Below, one piece after another: positions 1 through 7,533 of a stretch of 64,000 nucleotides of DNA. A model generated the notes under the pieces. The model saw nothing but the letters and a program-made list of their open reading frames with translations, did no database searches and was not told the origin of the DNA. Both the position numbers and the translations under genes were made by a program. Within the stretch, counting starts at the first letter, position 1; every line of letters starts with the position of its first letter. Source of the stretch: Pseudomonas fragi (lineage in GTDB: Bacteria > Pseudomonadota > Gammaproteobacteria > Pseudomonadales > Pseudomonadaceae); NCBI RefSeq assembly GCF_025426255.1, contig NZ_CP104861.1:3906001-3970000 (forward strand), written 5' to 3'.

Positions 1-1
1 G

Positions 2-625
2 CCGATCCTTGCGGCGGTGGGCAGCGGCAACGCCATCGGCATTCACCCCGGCTCAAGCTGGAACAATCCGGAGCCCGAAGTAGTATTGGCAGTGGACAGC
101 CAAGGCCGCATACACGGCGCAACCCTGGGCAACGACGTCAACCTGCGCGACTTCGAAGGCCGTAGCGCGTTACTGCTGAGCAAGGCCAAGGACAACAACG
201 CATCCTGCGCCCTCGGGCCGTTTATTCGCCTGTTCGACGAACACTTCAACCTCGACCACGTGCGCCACTGCGAAGTGACCTTGCGCGTCGAAGGCACGGA
301 CGGCTACGTACTCGACGGCAAAAGCTCGATGAACCAGATCAGCCGCGACCCAGCGGACCTGGCCGAACAGACACTCAACGCCAACCACCAGTACCCGGAC
401 GGCTTCGTGCTGTTCCTCGGCACCCTGTTCGCCCCGACTGAAGACCGCGACCAGCCGGGTCAAGGCTTCACCCACAAGGCGGATGATGTGGTGAGCATCT
501 CGTCACCGACACTGGGCGCCTTGCACAACCGCGTCACAGGTAGCGACCAAGCGCCGCAATGGTCGTTTGGAGTTAGCGCATTGATGAAAAACCTGGCGGG
601 CCGGGGGTTACTCGGCCAAGCCTGA
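2..625 (+). CDS. Fumarylacetoacetate hydrolase (FAH) family protein, C-terminal part
   Basis: The frame is open from the left edge, so the start lies outside the window and only the last ~207 residues are present. The visible part carries the FAH-fold catalytic core: the stretch HPGSSWNNPEPEVVL with the acidic metal-ligand pair (EPE), then GNDVNLRDFEGRSALLL and a lysine-containing loop (SKAKDNN). FAH-family enzymes use a divalent metal to cleave or hydrate 2-keto acids in sugar-acid or aromatic catabolism. The exact substrate cannot be assigned without the N-terminus and upstream neighbours; an AraD1-like sugar-acid role is a guess. It ends just before a bidirectional hairpin and the tRNA-Arg fragment that opens the accessory region. 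Confidence 0.85.
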   Translation, partial: PILAAVGSGNAIGIHPGSSWNNPEPEVVLAVDSQGRIHGATLGNDVNLRDFEGRSALLLSKAKDNNASCALGPFIRLFDEHFNLDHVRHCEVTLRVEGTDGYVLDGKSSMNQISRDPADLAEQTLNANHQYPDGFVLFLGTLFAPTEDRDQPGQGFTHKADDVVSISSPTLGALHNRVTGSDQAPQWSFGVSALMKNLAGRGLLGQA

Positions 626-647
626 AGGGTTGGCTAACAGCAACAAA

Positions 648-681
648 AAAGGCCCCGCCTGGTAAACAGTGCGGGGCCTTT
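648..681. terminator. Bidirectional hairpin terminator
   Basis: The 11-bp arms aaaggccccgc and gcggggccttt are separated by 12 nt. Read on the minus strand the hairpin runs into six T residues, so it is the original terminator of the tRNA-Arg gene whose 3' end lies 8 bp away. It can also end the FAH transcript on the plus strand, where the T-run is shorter. Confidence 0.75.
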
Positions 682-688
682 GCGTATC

Positions 689-735
689 TGGTGTCCCAGG
701 CGGGGTTCGAACCTGCAACCTTCCCCTTAGGAGGG
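689..735 (-). other. tRNA-Arg(CCT) 3' fragment, candidate attachment site
   Basis: Read on the minus strand this is the 3' half of a tRNA: anticodon loop with CCT, variable region, TTCGAAC T-loop, acceptor strand and encoded CCA. The 5' half (D-arm, acceptor 5' strand) is missing. It matches the intact tRNA-Arg(CCT) at 11860-11936 over 12 bp at the acceptor end, the T-loop and 19 bp around the anticodon. It differs at six positions in the T-stem and has an A-C mismatch there. Such 3' fragments are the usual scar left on one side of an element integrated into a tRNA gene. Confidence 0.75.
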
Positions 736-742
736 TCATATA

Positions 743-782
743 AAGCCCAGCCATCATTGGTTAAGCCCAGCATTTATTGGCC
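743..782 (+). repeat. Tandem 20-bp imperfect repeat beside the tRNA fragment
   Basis: Two adjacent copies of a sequence beginning aagcccagc and containing attgg (743-762 and 763-782) lie between the tRNA fragment and the integrase remnant. The position suits integrase arm-type binding sites; this is inference from location only. Confidence 0.4.
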
Positions 783-827
783 CTGGCGTCCGGTTGTGTC
801 CGTAAAAACGACCCCGTATAGTTCTTT

Positions 828-1154
828 TTGCACCCACCATGCACCCATGGAAACAAATTGAAAGAGAAGCTAACAGCCAAACTGCTCGGAACACTGCAGG
901 TCACTGGCAACGAATACGAAGTTCACGATACCACCGTCGGCGGTCTATTCGTGCGAGTTACTGCCGCAGGTGCAAAGTCTTACGTCGTCTCCTGGGCCCG
1001 TGGCCGGAAGAAGACTTTAGGCCGTGTTGGCATTCTCACGCTTGATCAAGCTCGCACTGAGGCCACTCAGTACCTTGCAGAGGCTCGAACCCATGGCGAG
1101 CCTCTGGCTGTCACTCAAGGCCGGAGAGGCGCCACCCTACCTTCGCCTGCTTAA
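828..1154 (+). pseudogene. Tyrosine-recombinase integrase, N-terminal remnant
   Basis: About 100 codons resemble the N-terminal arm-DNA-binding domain (DUF4102-like) of P4-type phage/island integrases: the pattern VHDTTVGGLFVRVTAAGAKS followed by a basic RGRKKTLGRVGILTLDQAR segment. Family members are about 400 residues with a C-terminal catalytic domain carrying R, H, R and Y. Here the frame ends after GRRGATL and no catalytic domain follows. The gene starts 93 bp from the tRNA-Arg fragment, as expected for an integrase beside its attachment site. The exact start is unclear; codon 828 is a TTG. Non-functional, so any element here cannot excise by itself. Confidence 0.7.
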
Positions 1155-1224
1155 AGCCTGCTTCACGCTGGCGGTCTTTATAGGCACGTTGCCTCAATGT
1201 GTTCGGGTCGAGCATCTCGCTCAT
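1111..1224 (-). pseudogene. Small island-type protein, truncated and fused to junk
   Basis: A 37-codon frame on the minus strand starts MSEMLDPNTLRQRAYKDRQR, with a strong GGAGG ribosome site 8-12 nt upstream. This beginning resembles a group of small Lys/Arg-rich proteins I associate with Pseudomonas islands and phages. After about 28 residues the similarity is lost, because the frame runs antisense into the integrase remnant. The junction at about 1135-1155 therefore joins the 5' ends of two converging genes, marking an old deletion. The family assignment is from memory and tentative. Confidence 0.4.
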
Positions 1225-1645
1225 CACGGCTAGCCTCCATTACCAGTAACCAGAAAAATAACGCCACGCCATTACCAGTAACGCAAGCTATACGCGCACC
1301 TAAAAATTTCGTAAGGATAGTTGAGCTAATTTATTCAAGAGGGAGCAAAGGTGCATAGACAAAGGAGAAGTCCCCAAACGTAAACATTCAGAGTGGCTAA
1401 CAACAACTTCCGATCCGAAACCTGCTACGCACTATATTTAAAGATCAGAAAAAATTATTATAACTGCAGAACACAACAAACAAAATAAATCAACATGAAA
1501 TTCAAACATTACTAAAACTTTCCTCTCACGCCCTAAACATTTAAGCAAAGGTAGATGCTACGTCGCGCTCTTATCCATACATAAAAAGGCCAGCCGATTA
1601 CAGCCGACCTTCTTAATACGGCTATTGAGCAGGATTAATAAAAAT
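1225..1645. other. AT-rich intergenic stretch with a spaced direct repeat
   Basis: No supportable gene. The composition is markedly more AT-rich than the core genes. The 14-bp sequence ccattaccagtaac occurs twice (1237-1250 and 1269-1282) with a 32-bp offset, about three helical turns, as protein-binding repeats often have. The rest shows nothing I can name. Confidence 0.45.
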
Positions 1646-2137
1646 CTAATCGCGAGCCATCCGTTTAACCTTGATATCTATTATTACTCTATTTACAGGT
1701 GAAAACCCTCCAAAACTCATTACCCTACTGACCTGCTGATCGATCATAGAAATCAAGCGCCGCTGAATATCCAACTCAATAAGACGGTCATATTTCAACT
1801 TCACGCCTCGCTTTCTGAGGGAAACAAGAAACCAAGTCGCCCCCAAAAAAAGCAAAAAGGAGCCTACCAACACTGAGCCTAATATATAAATATTGCCCTC
1901 TGACAAAAAAACAGAGTTCCCAGCAAAAAAAACAAAACCACCCGCTACAATTGACAAAACCGCTGAAGCAAAAAGAGTCGTCGCCAAAATTTTAGCATCG
2001 TTACTCTGAATCTCTTTTGATAGCTTATCCAAAGACAAAGTGGACGACTCAGCGAGCGCTATAAGCTCCTCAAGCTCTTTCGCACGCTCTTTCTGCTCCT
2101 GAGAGAAACGCCCGCTAGAGTGTGGATAGTCATTCAT
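1646..2137 (-). CDS. Two-helix membrane protein, partner of the GTPase-like gene
   Basis: A 163-residue protein. Residues ~1-45 are charged and probably helical or coiled-coil. Two strong membrane segments follow (about 52-72 and 84-105), joined by a short loop. The C-terminal ~55 residues are basic and amphipathic and likely cytoplasmic. No enzyme motif is visible and I do not recognise the family. The start codon overlaps the stop of the preceding GTPase-like frame by 4 nt, so the two are probably translationally coupled. The layout helix-2TM-helix is that of many small effector proteins found beside nucleotide-binding sensors in defence islands; that role is inference. Low GC and island location suggest acquisition by transfer. 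Confidence 0.7.
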   Translation of the reverse strand: MNDYPHSSGRFSQEQKERAKELEELIALAESSTLSLDKLSKEIQSNDAKILATTLFASAVLSIVAGGFVFFAGNSVFLSEGNIYILGSVLVGSFLLFLGATWFLVSLRKRGVKLKYDRLIELDIQRRLISMIDQQVSRVMSFGGFSPVNRVIIDIKVKRMARD

Positions 2138-2965
2138 TCATGGATCTCCGCTATTATTGCGATAGTTTTCATAAACTCTCTAAGTATATCATCCTGCTTA
2201 TCATGTGGCAGAGAGGATTTCGCTACTTCTCCGTTCCATGTAAAATCCGTTTGCTTAGCGCAAGTCTGAGCAATATAAATCGATAGATTGTTCTTGCCGA
2301 TCTCATTCTGTAGCTCTCGTAAGGCAGTGCTAAAAACACTATCTCCGGCAGGATGATAGTGACTGAGAGCTTGAGCCACCCTATCAGGGTATAGATCAAC
2401 TTTGTTGACCGCGATAAGCAGCCATTTCAAATTTTGGCTTTGAACAAGCAACCTTCTTATATTAGCTAACTCATGCCTTAACGCATCAATCTCAAGTTGC
2501 AAATTGCGTTGCCGCAGTTCTTCAACGGTGGTGAACCCGTCATTTATTAAATGACTGAGCTAGTACGGCATCTCTCGGAGATGAGTATCCAAAATCAACT
2601 ACGTGTATGACCCCCTCCAGCCCTTTATTCTTCTGATAAGCGTCAATCTCGCCACGAGTTCTATAACCCATCTGACCAGGCAGAACTCTCAAGACTTTAG
2701 ATAAGTTACCAAGCGTTAAAGATGTAACCTCAACATTTACAGATTCGCCTGGCTTATCAAAATACAGCCCCCTACCCTTTTCATCCATTTGCCCGCTAAG
2801 CAAAGTTTTACCCGCCCCAGGTACCCCCGTCATTACTACTTGGGTTGACCCTATATCGAAATAAACTTTTATCCATGTAAAACAACGTTGTAATTTGTGC
2901 CGATGATCATAAGCCAGCTTTCCTGCTCGAAGACTGAAACTCAATGGTGTAGTCCATTCCATCAT
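2134..2965 (-). pseudogene. GTPase-like NTP-binding protein, broken by a frameshift
   Basis: Two adjoining frames make one protein of about 275 residues. The first (2965 down to 2540) has a Walker A loop GVPGAGKT around residue 44-51 and a G3-like VVDFG. The second (ending at 2134) has the G4 motif NKVD that specifies guanine. The first frame stops at 2540-2542. The second frame is open from just upstream (reading LSHLINDGFTTVEEL), so one extra base within about 2543-2560 explains the break. The ATG at 2965 with GGGGAG upstream is the likely start. It could be a genuine pseudogene or an assembly error, since both halves look otherwise intact. It is followed with 4-nt overlap by a 2TM protein. 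Confidence 0.65.
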
Positions 2966-3747
2966 TGCAAACATCTCCCCTGTCAATCAGGTCGAGTATA
3001 CAGCTACTCCTACAACTCTTCCTCTGGTACATCAATTTTGCTCCCCCCCAATACAGCGTTCGCAAACCAGCTCGCAGACGACGCATTTAGGCAAAACTGC
3101 TTGTTACGGGTAAGACCCAGCGAGCACCCGACATAGTTAGCCCTCAGTGACGCAGCTACATTCTTGATTACAGGTAGCCTTTTCCGTGTGCTAGGTCTTG
3201 ACGCCTCTAGAGAGGCAGAGCGTGCCTGCTCACGGAGACGCTTTGGTCTCACTGAGCGTGGAAAGAAACGCACAGAGTAGAAATCAACACAGGGGGGGGG
3301 ATGGTCAACTTCACTATACCTTTGCCGCAATGCCCGAGATCGTGACCTCTCCATTTCCCTTCGAAACAGACCAAATGAGCCGATTCGGACCGTTGGGACT
3401 GATTGCCCCGCTCCTCCTGACAACAGGCAGGAACAGGCCAACTCGATTGTGACCCTGCCTTACACTTGGCTGCGGTGGTTTTAACTTCCCCCAATGGGGG
3501 AGTTGAATCGCGCCACATTTTTGCTAAATTTGCGAACGTAGCGCGGAACCTGGCATACCGAAATGGAAGGTCAGGTCCAGCCGGCATTGGGGGTTCCTCG
3601 AATACTAATGTGTGCTGGATAAGCAAGCAGTACCATGCGGCAACAAAGCAGCGAGGCGATATTTGTGGGCTAGGACTTGGCAGAAGCGAGGCAAGCACAC
3701 GATGATGGCCTAAAGCCACATCAAGAATGCACTGGAGTAAGTCTCAC
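2966..3747. other. Region without a supportable gene, contains a G9 tract
   Basis: Several overlapping open frames exist on both strands, but none has a recognisable domain, a good ribosome site or consistent codon use. A run of nine G occurs at 3292-3300. The segment separates the minus-strand GTPase operon from the plus-strand membrane-protein operon and must hold both promoters, which I could not pinpoint. It may contain decayed genes. Confidence 0.4.
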
Positions 3748-4269
3748 ATGAAGTCCGAAGATGAGGAGTTCAAGCTGTACGAGAAAATCTATATGGCCGA
3801 GGCGGACCGGAAGGAGAAGCTACTTTCTCGCCTTAATTTACCCTTGGCGATGATCATCGCGCTATTGAGCTTCCTCTCCTACCTTCTTCCAAAGGCTCCA
3901 CCGACGGACACAACAGCAGGAATTTATTTTTGGATTTTTTACCTTGGAGCGGGCGTTTTCGTCATCAGAGCTATGTGGCATTTCGCCCGAGCCTGGCGCA
4001 TCCGGTTTGAAGATCTAGCGATACCAGTAGCCGAAAAACTTGAAGACCATCGGAAGACCCTCATCAGTTATTACGATGGAAGCGTCGAACTGGCGAACAG
4101 CTTTTTCATGCAGATCATGATGGACTATTACGTGATGGGCGCAACAAAAAATGCAACGAACAACGATCGAAGAGGAAATGAGCTCGACGCATTGTCGAAA
4201 AACGTTATCTACACTGTAGTCTGGTCAATGATCTCCTTTCTCCCAGTATTCACTCACACGCGCACCTAG
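3748..4269 (+). CDS. SLATT-like small membrane protein
   Basis: A 173-residue protein. A charged N-terminal helix (EDEEFKLYEKIYMAEADRKE) leads into two membrane segments (about 28-47 and 56-79). A long amphipathic helical region with an acidic/basic pattern follows, then a hydrophobic C-terminal stretch (about 153-168). This helix-2TM-helix plan resembles SLATT-type (SMODS/SLOG-associated two-TM) proteins, predicted pore-forming effectors of nucleotide-sensing defence systems. The match is by pattern, not by a firm motif. The ATG at 3748 has GGAG 11 nt upstream; the alternative ATG at 3727 has no such site. The stop overlaps the ribosome site of the next small gene. No cyclase or nucleotide sensor is adjacent. 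Confidence 0.65.
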   Translation: MKSEDEEFKLYEKIYMAEADRKEKLLSRLNLPLAMIIALLSFLSYLLPKAPPTDTTAGIYFWIFYLGAGVFVIRAMWHFARAWRIRFEDLAIPVAEKLEDHRKTLISYYDGSVELANSFFMQIMMDYYVMGATKNATNNDRRGNELDALSKNVIYTVVWSMISFLPVFTHTRT

Positions 4270-4278
4270 GAGTTACCG

Positions 4279-4389
4279 ATGGCAGAGCAGAAGCCCCCAC
4301 CGCCGCCCCCACCGCCGATGAGAAATATTAAAAGTGACGTTCCGCTTCCTCGGCGCGACCCTCCACCACCTCCACCGAAAAAATCTTAA
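4279..4389 (+). CDS. Proline-rich microprotein (36 residues)
   Basis: A short frame starts at the ATG at 4279. Its ribosome site (AGGAG at 4268-4272) overlaps the stop codon of the upstream membrane-protein gene, so the two are tightly coupled. The protein has one block of eight consecutive prolines and a second of six, separated by a short charged linker, and ends KKS. Polyproline runs form rigid PPII helices that bind partner domains and stall ribosomes unless EF-P acts. No family is recognised. A terminator follows 5 bp after the stop, which supports a bicistronic transcript. Confidence 0.6.
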   Translation: MAEQKPPPPPPPPMRNIKSDVPLPRRDPPPPPPKKS

Positions 4390-4394
4390 CAACG

Positions 4395-4418
4395 AGCCCT
4401 CTGAACGAGGGCTTTTTA
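4395..4418 (+). terminator. Rho-independent terminator after the microprotein gene
   Basis: The arms agccctc and gagggct enclose a 5-nt loop and are followed by a run of T. It closes the 3748-4389 operon. Confidence 0.8.
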
Positions 4419-4598
4419 TTGCCCGTAACAATTAGGGTCACCACAACATACTGCAACGATAAGATTCTTTTCAGAACACTCAAAAACCACTTTCTCAGTA
4501 CCGTTTCGTCCCGTTCTGTGTAGCACCTTAAGTATGCCTATCCAGATACGGGCAGATTTCGCCTTTTTCAGACTTTTCGCTTGATAAGTAACACCCAA
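4416..4598 (-). CDS. Possible small hypothetical protein
   Basis: A 60-codon frame beginning at a TTG, lysine-rich at the start and ending VCCGDPNCYGQ with three cysteines. No convincing ribosome site precedes it and no family is recognised. It would be divergent from the recombinase gene. It may be non-coding. Confidence 0.25.
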   Translation of the reverse strand: MGVTYQAKSLKKAKSARIWIGILKVLHRTGRNGTEKVVFECSEKNLIVAVCCGDPNCYGQ

Positions 4599-4645
4599 AG
4601 TGAAACAGTATTAGGAGAACACCCTAACTGATACAGGCACCCATT

Positions 4646-5263
4646 ATGTTCATCCGCGCATACCTCCGCGCATCGACCGAAGAGCAAGACGCTGGCCGCG
4701 CCCGTGCTTCGCTCGAGCAATTCACAACCGACCACAACAAGGTCATTGCGAGCGTGTACCTGGAGAACGCCAGCGGCGCCGCGGCAGACCGCCCCGAACT
4801 TCTCCGGCTGCTCAAGGATGCGCGAAAGGGTGACGTGCTGCTGGTGGAGTCGATAGACCGGCTCTCCCGCCTTCCGGTAGAGGATTGGCAGAAGCTCAAG
4901 GCCGCGATCGACTCCAAGGGCCTGCGCATCGTCGCGCTCGATCTGCCGACCAGTCACCAGGGAATGCAGGACACCAAGGGCGACGAGTTCACCGGGCGGA
5001 TGCTGGGCGCTATCAACTCGATGCTGGTGGAAATGATGGCCGCCATTGCGCGCAAGGATTACGAGCAGCGCCGCGAGCGCCAGGCCCAGGGTATCGAGAA
5101 GGCCAAAGCTGCCGGTAAGTATCAGGGCCGGCCGGTCGATGAAGATCTGCACAAGCGCGTTACTGAGCTACTAGGCGCCGGGCTGGGCATCCGCGCAACA
5201 GCCAGGCACGCCAACTGCTCAACCACCACAGTCCTCAGGATCAGGGACTTGGCCAGCGCCTGA
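4646..5263 (+). CDS. Serine recombinase (resolvase/invertase family)
   Basis: A 205-residue protein with the resolvase fold. The N-terminus FIRAYLRAST gives catalytic Ser10, the arginines R4 and R8, and downstream the conserved VLLVESIDRLSR segment with its essential arginine. The long E-helix region (GRMLGAINSMLVEMMAAIARKDYEQRRERQ) follows, then GRPVD and a small C-terminal helix-turn-helix (about 165-200) that binds DNA. The length equals that of small resolvases and Pin/Gin-type invertases rather than large phage integrases. It cuts and exchanges DNA through a 5' phosphoserine intermediate. No invertible segment or res site was identified beside it. Its GC is higher than that of the adjacent island genes, suggesting a separate origin. 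Confidence 0.88.
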   Translation: MFIRAYLRASTEEQDAGRARASLEQFTTDHNKVIASVYLENASGAAADRPELLRLLKDARKGDVLLVESIDRLSRLPVEDWQKLKAAIDSKGLRIVALDLPTSHQGMQDTKGDEFTGRMLGAINSMLVEMMAAIARKDYEQRRERQAQGIEKAKAAGKYQGRPVDEDLHKRVTELLGAGLGIRATARHANCSTTTVLRIRDLASA

Positions 5264-5690
5264 AAGCACCAATAAAAAAGGCTTTACGGTCAGGATCATA
5301 GCGGAGCGTCATGACGACTGGGTAATTGCACTCCACTTGCCCACCCGTGTGCATCGAAAGTGACCAGCTCGATTCGTAACCATGACTGGCAGAGAACGGT
5401 CCAGGCTGTGTGAAAACGCATGCACCGTTTTAAAGTCTGCGTTGCTACGTAAAATCTGCCAGCGTTTAGTTGGTCAGCAGACCTGAAATTTTCGTAGGAA
5501 CGCGATTCTCGTTGCGGTTCTGACTGTCAAACTCGCTCTAAAACGTTTTCACACAGCCTGGGCCAAAAGCGGACATCTCCGGCGCCAATGATATCGACCC
5601 AGTACAACACCGGAAGGCGTCTAACATTTCTAACCCCCCATTAGGATGTTGCCAAATGACTGTCTCACGCGAACGTCTACATTTCACACC
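5264..5690. other. Intergenic region carrying a MITE-like element
   Basis: No gene is supportable between the recombinase and the convergent LysR gene. The main content is the 161-bp inverted-repeat element at 5401-5561, listed separately. Confidence 0.5.
5401..5561. mobile_element. MITE-like element with 18-bp perfect terminal inverted repeats
   Basis: Both ends carry ccaggctgtgtgaaaacg (5401-5418) and its exact complement (5544-5561). The match extends three bases outward with one mismatch. The interior (~125 bp) has no coding capacity. Ends of the type GGCTGTGTGAAAAC resemble those I associate with IS1182-like insertion sequences, so this is probably a non-autonomous derivative mobilised by such a transposase. 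No target duplication is obvious. Confidence 0.65.
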
Positions 5691-6575
5691 TCAATGAGAG
5701 ATCACGCATTGGCTGGCCAATGCCGCTAAAGATTCAGTCAATACATTCTGACCGTGCTTGAGAAAGGCCAGCTGATAATTAACGATGGTTTGTGGAGCCT
5801 CGACTGCAATTTCCTGAAGCTCGCCTCGCTCAAGTTCGTCAGCGAAAAGATCCTTGGGCAAGCAACTGACCCCAACCCCAGCACGAACCAATGCAACCAA
5901 AGCAAATAAACTATTGCTGCCATAGACGTGATTGAACTCGATCCCTGCTTGCGCAAACAGCTGCTCGCATCGTTGAGTGATTCCCGAGTGCGCTCCTTGT
6001 ACGATAATCGGCCAAGAGGCGAGTTCTTTGAGAGAAATCGTGGTGTTCTCAGTGAACTGTCGGGCGGGAGCCAGCCAGGCGAACTCGATGGATTGCAGCG
6101 CAATGGCAGTCATTGCGGGCGTGACGTAGTCCTCCGGGATCACTACCAGATCGAGGTCGCCATCCAACAGTTTTTTTTGCAGGCTTGCCGAAAGATCAAC
6201 ATCCGGATGGAGCGAAACATCGGGATGAACGGCTTTTACGCTCGCCACAAACGCCGAGAACCAGGTCAGCGTCACCAGTTCGGTGAAGCCCATTCTTATC
6301 GTGCGGATCGTCTGCCGTGAAGCCCCACGAAGAGCCTCAAGCCGGGCCATACTTCCAATTAATCCTTCGCAGGCCTCCAGCAGTTCGACACCTTTGGCGC
6401 TCAGGTGCGCTTTGTGGCCGCTTGCTTCGAACAAGGGCAAGCATGCCTGCTTTTCCAATTCTTGTAGCCGCTTGGTAGCAGCCGATTGGGTGATGAACAG
6501 TCGAGTGGCTGCCCGTTGCTGGGTGCCCAACTTCAAAGTCCAGTAGAAGGCTTCAACCTGCTTAAAGTTGATCAT
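5691..6575 (-). CDS. LysR-family transcriptional regulator
   Basis: A 294-residue LysR-type regulator. The N-terminal winged helix-turn-helix (about 1-60: NFKQVEAFYWTLKLGTQQRAA, then ITQSAATKRLQELE) is followed by a periplasmic-binding-protein-like effector domain (about 90-290). Its start overlaps the end of a second LysR gene by 14 nt, so both are made from one transcript. The pair is divergent from the RraA/MFS/dehydrogenase genes and probably controls them in response to the imported acid or an intermediate. The inducer is unknown. Confidence 0.9.
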   Translation of the reverse strand: MINFKQVEAFYWTLKLGTQQRAATRLFITQSAATKRLQELEKQACLPLFEASGHKAHLSAKGVELLEACEGLIGSMARLEALRGASRQTIRTIRMGFTELVTLTWFSAFVASVKAVHPDVSLHPDVDLSASLQKKLLDGDLDLVVIPEDYVTPAMTAIALQSIEFAWLAPARQFTENTTISLKELASWPIIVQGAHSGITQRCEQLFAQAGIEFNHVYGSNSLFALVALVRAGVGVSCLPKDLFADELERGELQEIAVEAPQTIVNYQLAFLKHGQNVLTESLAALASQCVISH

Positions 6576-7515
6576 GCTCGCTCCCTTGAGACTGAAGGGA
6601 GGGGATGGCTCGTTCGTAAGGTTTCTGCAAGTCGCAGTGCTGGCTCATCAACTCGACGATATGACGGTGGAAGGGGCTGTAGGTGTCCGCTCGAACCAAG
6701 GCGACATAGGGGGTGATAGGCAATTGCGGTTCGACCTTGAGCTTTACCAGCTGTCCACTGGCGAGATAAGCGTGAGCGGCTGAGTCAGGCAGGTAGGTGA
6801 CCCCGAGTCCCGATGCTGTCAAACCGATCAGCGCCGCCAAGCTACTGCAGGGAATGTGCGCGCGCGGGCTGGCTCGCTGTGCGGTCAGCCACTGCGCTAT
6901 CAGTAACCCGGAGCCAGACAGGTTCCCCTGTGCCAAAAGTGTGCAGCGACACAGATCTTCCAGGGTCAAGATGCGTGAATGATCGAGCAGACCCGGCGCG
7001 CAGAACCAATTGTTCTTGACCTCATCAAGCGAGACCTTTACCAGGCCGTTCGAGTTGAAGGCATCGGGAACCACGACGACATCCAGCTGACCCGACATGA
7101 GCAGCTCATGCAGCCGTACGCTTAGATCGACTTCGGGCTCTATCCGGACCTTTGGGTAATGGTCTGAGATCGCCTTGATCAGGTGCGGTAGCCAGGTCAA
7201 GGCGCTGAGTTCGGTGATACCGATTCTGAGTTTTCGACTCAAGACTTCATTGCTGATCAGACAGCTGTTGACGATGTCACGCTGTAACAGCACATGCCTG
7301 GCTTGAGTGACGATCTCGCCGGCTAATACGGTCGGTTTAGCCGTACGCCCACTGCGATCGAACAGATCGTACCCCAGCCAATGTTCCAGCTCCTGAATTT
7401 GACGGGAGATCGCCGATTGCACCACACCCAAGCGGGCAGCGGCCCCGTCAAAGGTGCCGTGATCCACAACGGCGATCAGGGCTTCAAGCTGTTTGAAGGT
7501 TGGCAAAGGAACCAT
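6562..7515 (-). CDS. LysR-family transcriptional regulator, first gene of a tandem pair
   Basis: A 317-residue LysR-type regulator with a clear N-terminal HTH (TFKQLEALIAVVDHGTFDGA, then GVVQSAISRQIQELE) and a C-terminal effector-binding domain. It is diverged from the neighbouring LysR protein but of the same overall type, which suggests an old duplication. It is the first gene of the minus-strand transcript, and a 130-bp intergenic region with an inverted repeat separates it from the divergent RraA-like gene, the classic arrangement for a LysR regulator and its target. Confidence 0.9.
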   Translation of the reverse strand: MVPLPTFKQLEALIAVVDHGTFDGAAARLGVVQSAISRQIQELEHWLGYDLFDRSGRTAKPTVLAGEIVTQARHVLLQRDIVNSCLISNEVLSRKLRIGITELSALTWLPHLIKAISDHYPKVRIEPEVDLSVRLHELLMSGQLDVVVVPDAFNSNGLVKVSLDEVKNNWFCAPGLLDHSRILTLEDLCRCTLLAQGNLSGSGLLIAQWLTAQRASPRAHIPCSSLAALIGLTASGLGVTYLPDSAAHAYLASGQLVKLKVEPQLPITPYVALVRADTYSPFHRHIVELMSQHCDLQKPYERAIPSLQSQGSEHDQL

Positions 7516-7533
7516 CTCATCTGGTTTTGGAAT

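Noticed and set aside
2535..2565. Programmed frameshift in the GTPase-like gene
   Set aside because: No slippery heptamer with a downstream pseudoknot, and no RF2-type signal, is visible at the junction. A mutation or sequence error is simpler.
3010..3720. Several overlapping open frames of 80-156 codons on both strands
   Set aside because: No domains, poor starts and mutually overlapping frames. None could be preferred, so no gene is called.
4568..5152. 194-codon frame antisense to the serine recombinase
   Set aside because: It lies opposite a clear resolvase with all catalytic residues and has no similarity of its own.
4646..5690. Invertible DNA segment controlled by the serine recombinase
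   Set aside because: No inverted repeats flanking a promoter or gene were found near it. The only inverted repeats here are the MITE ends, whose size and sequence do not suit hix-type sites.
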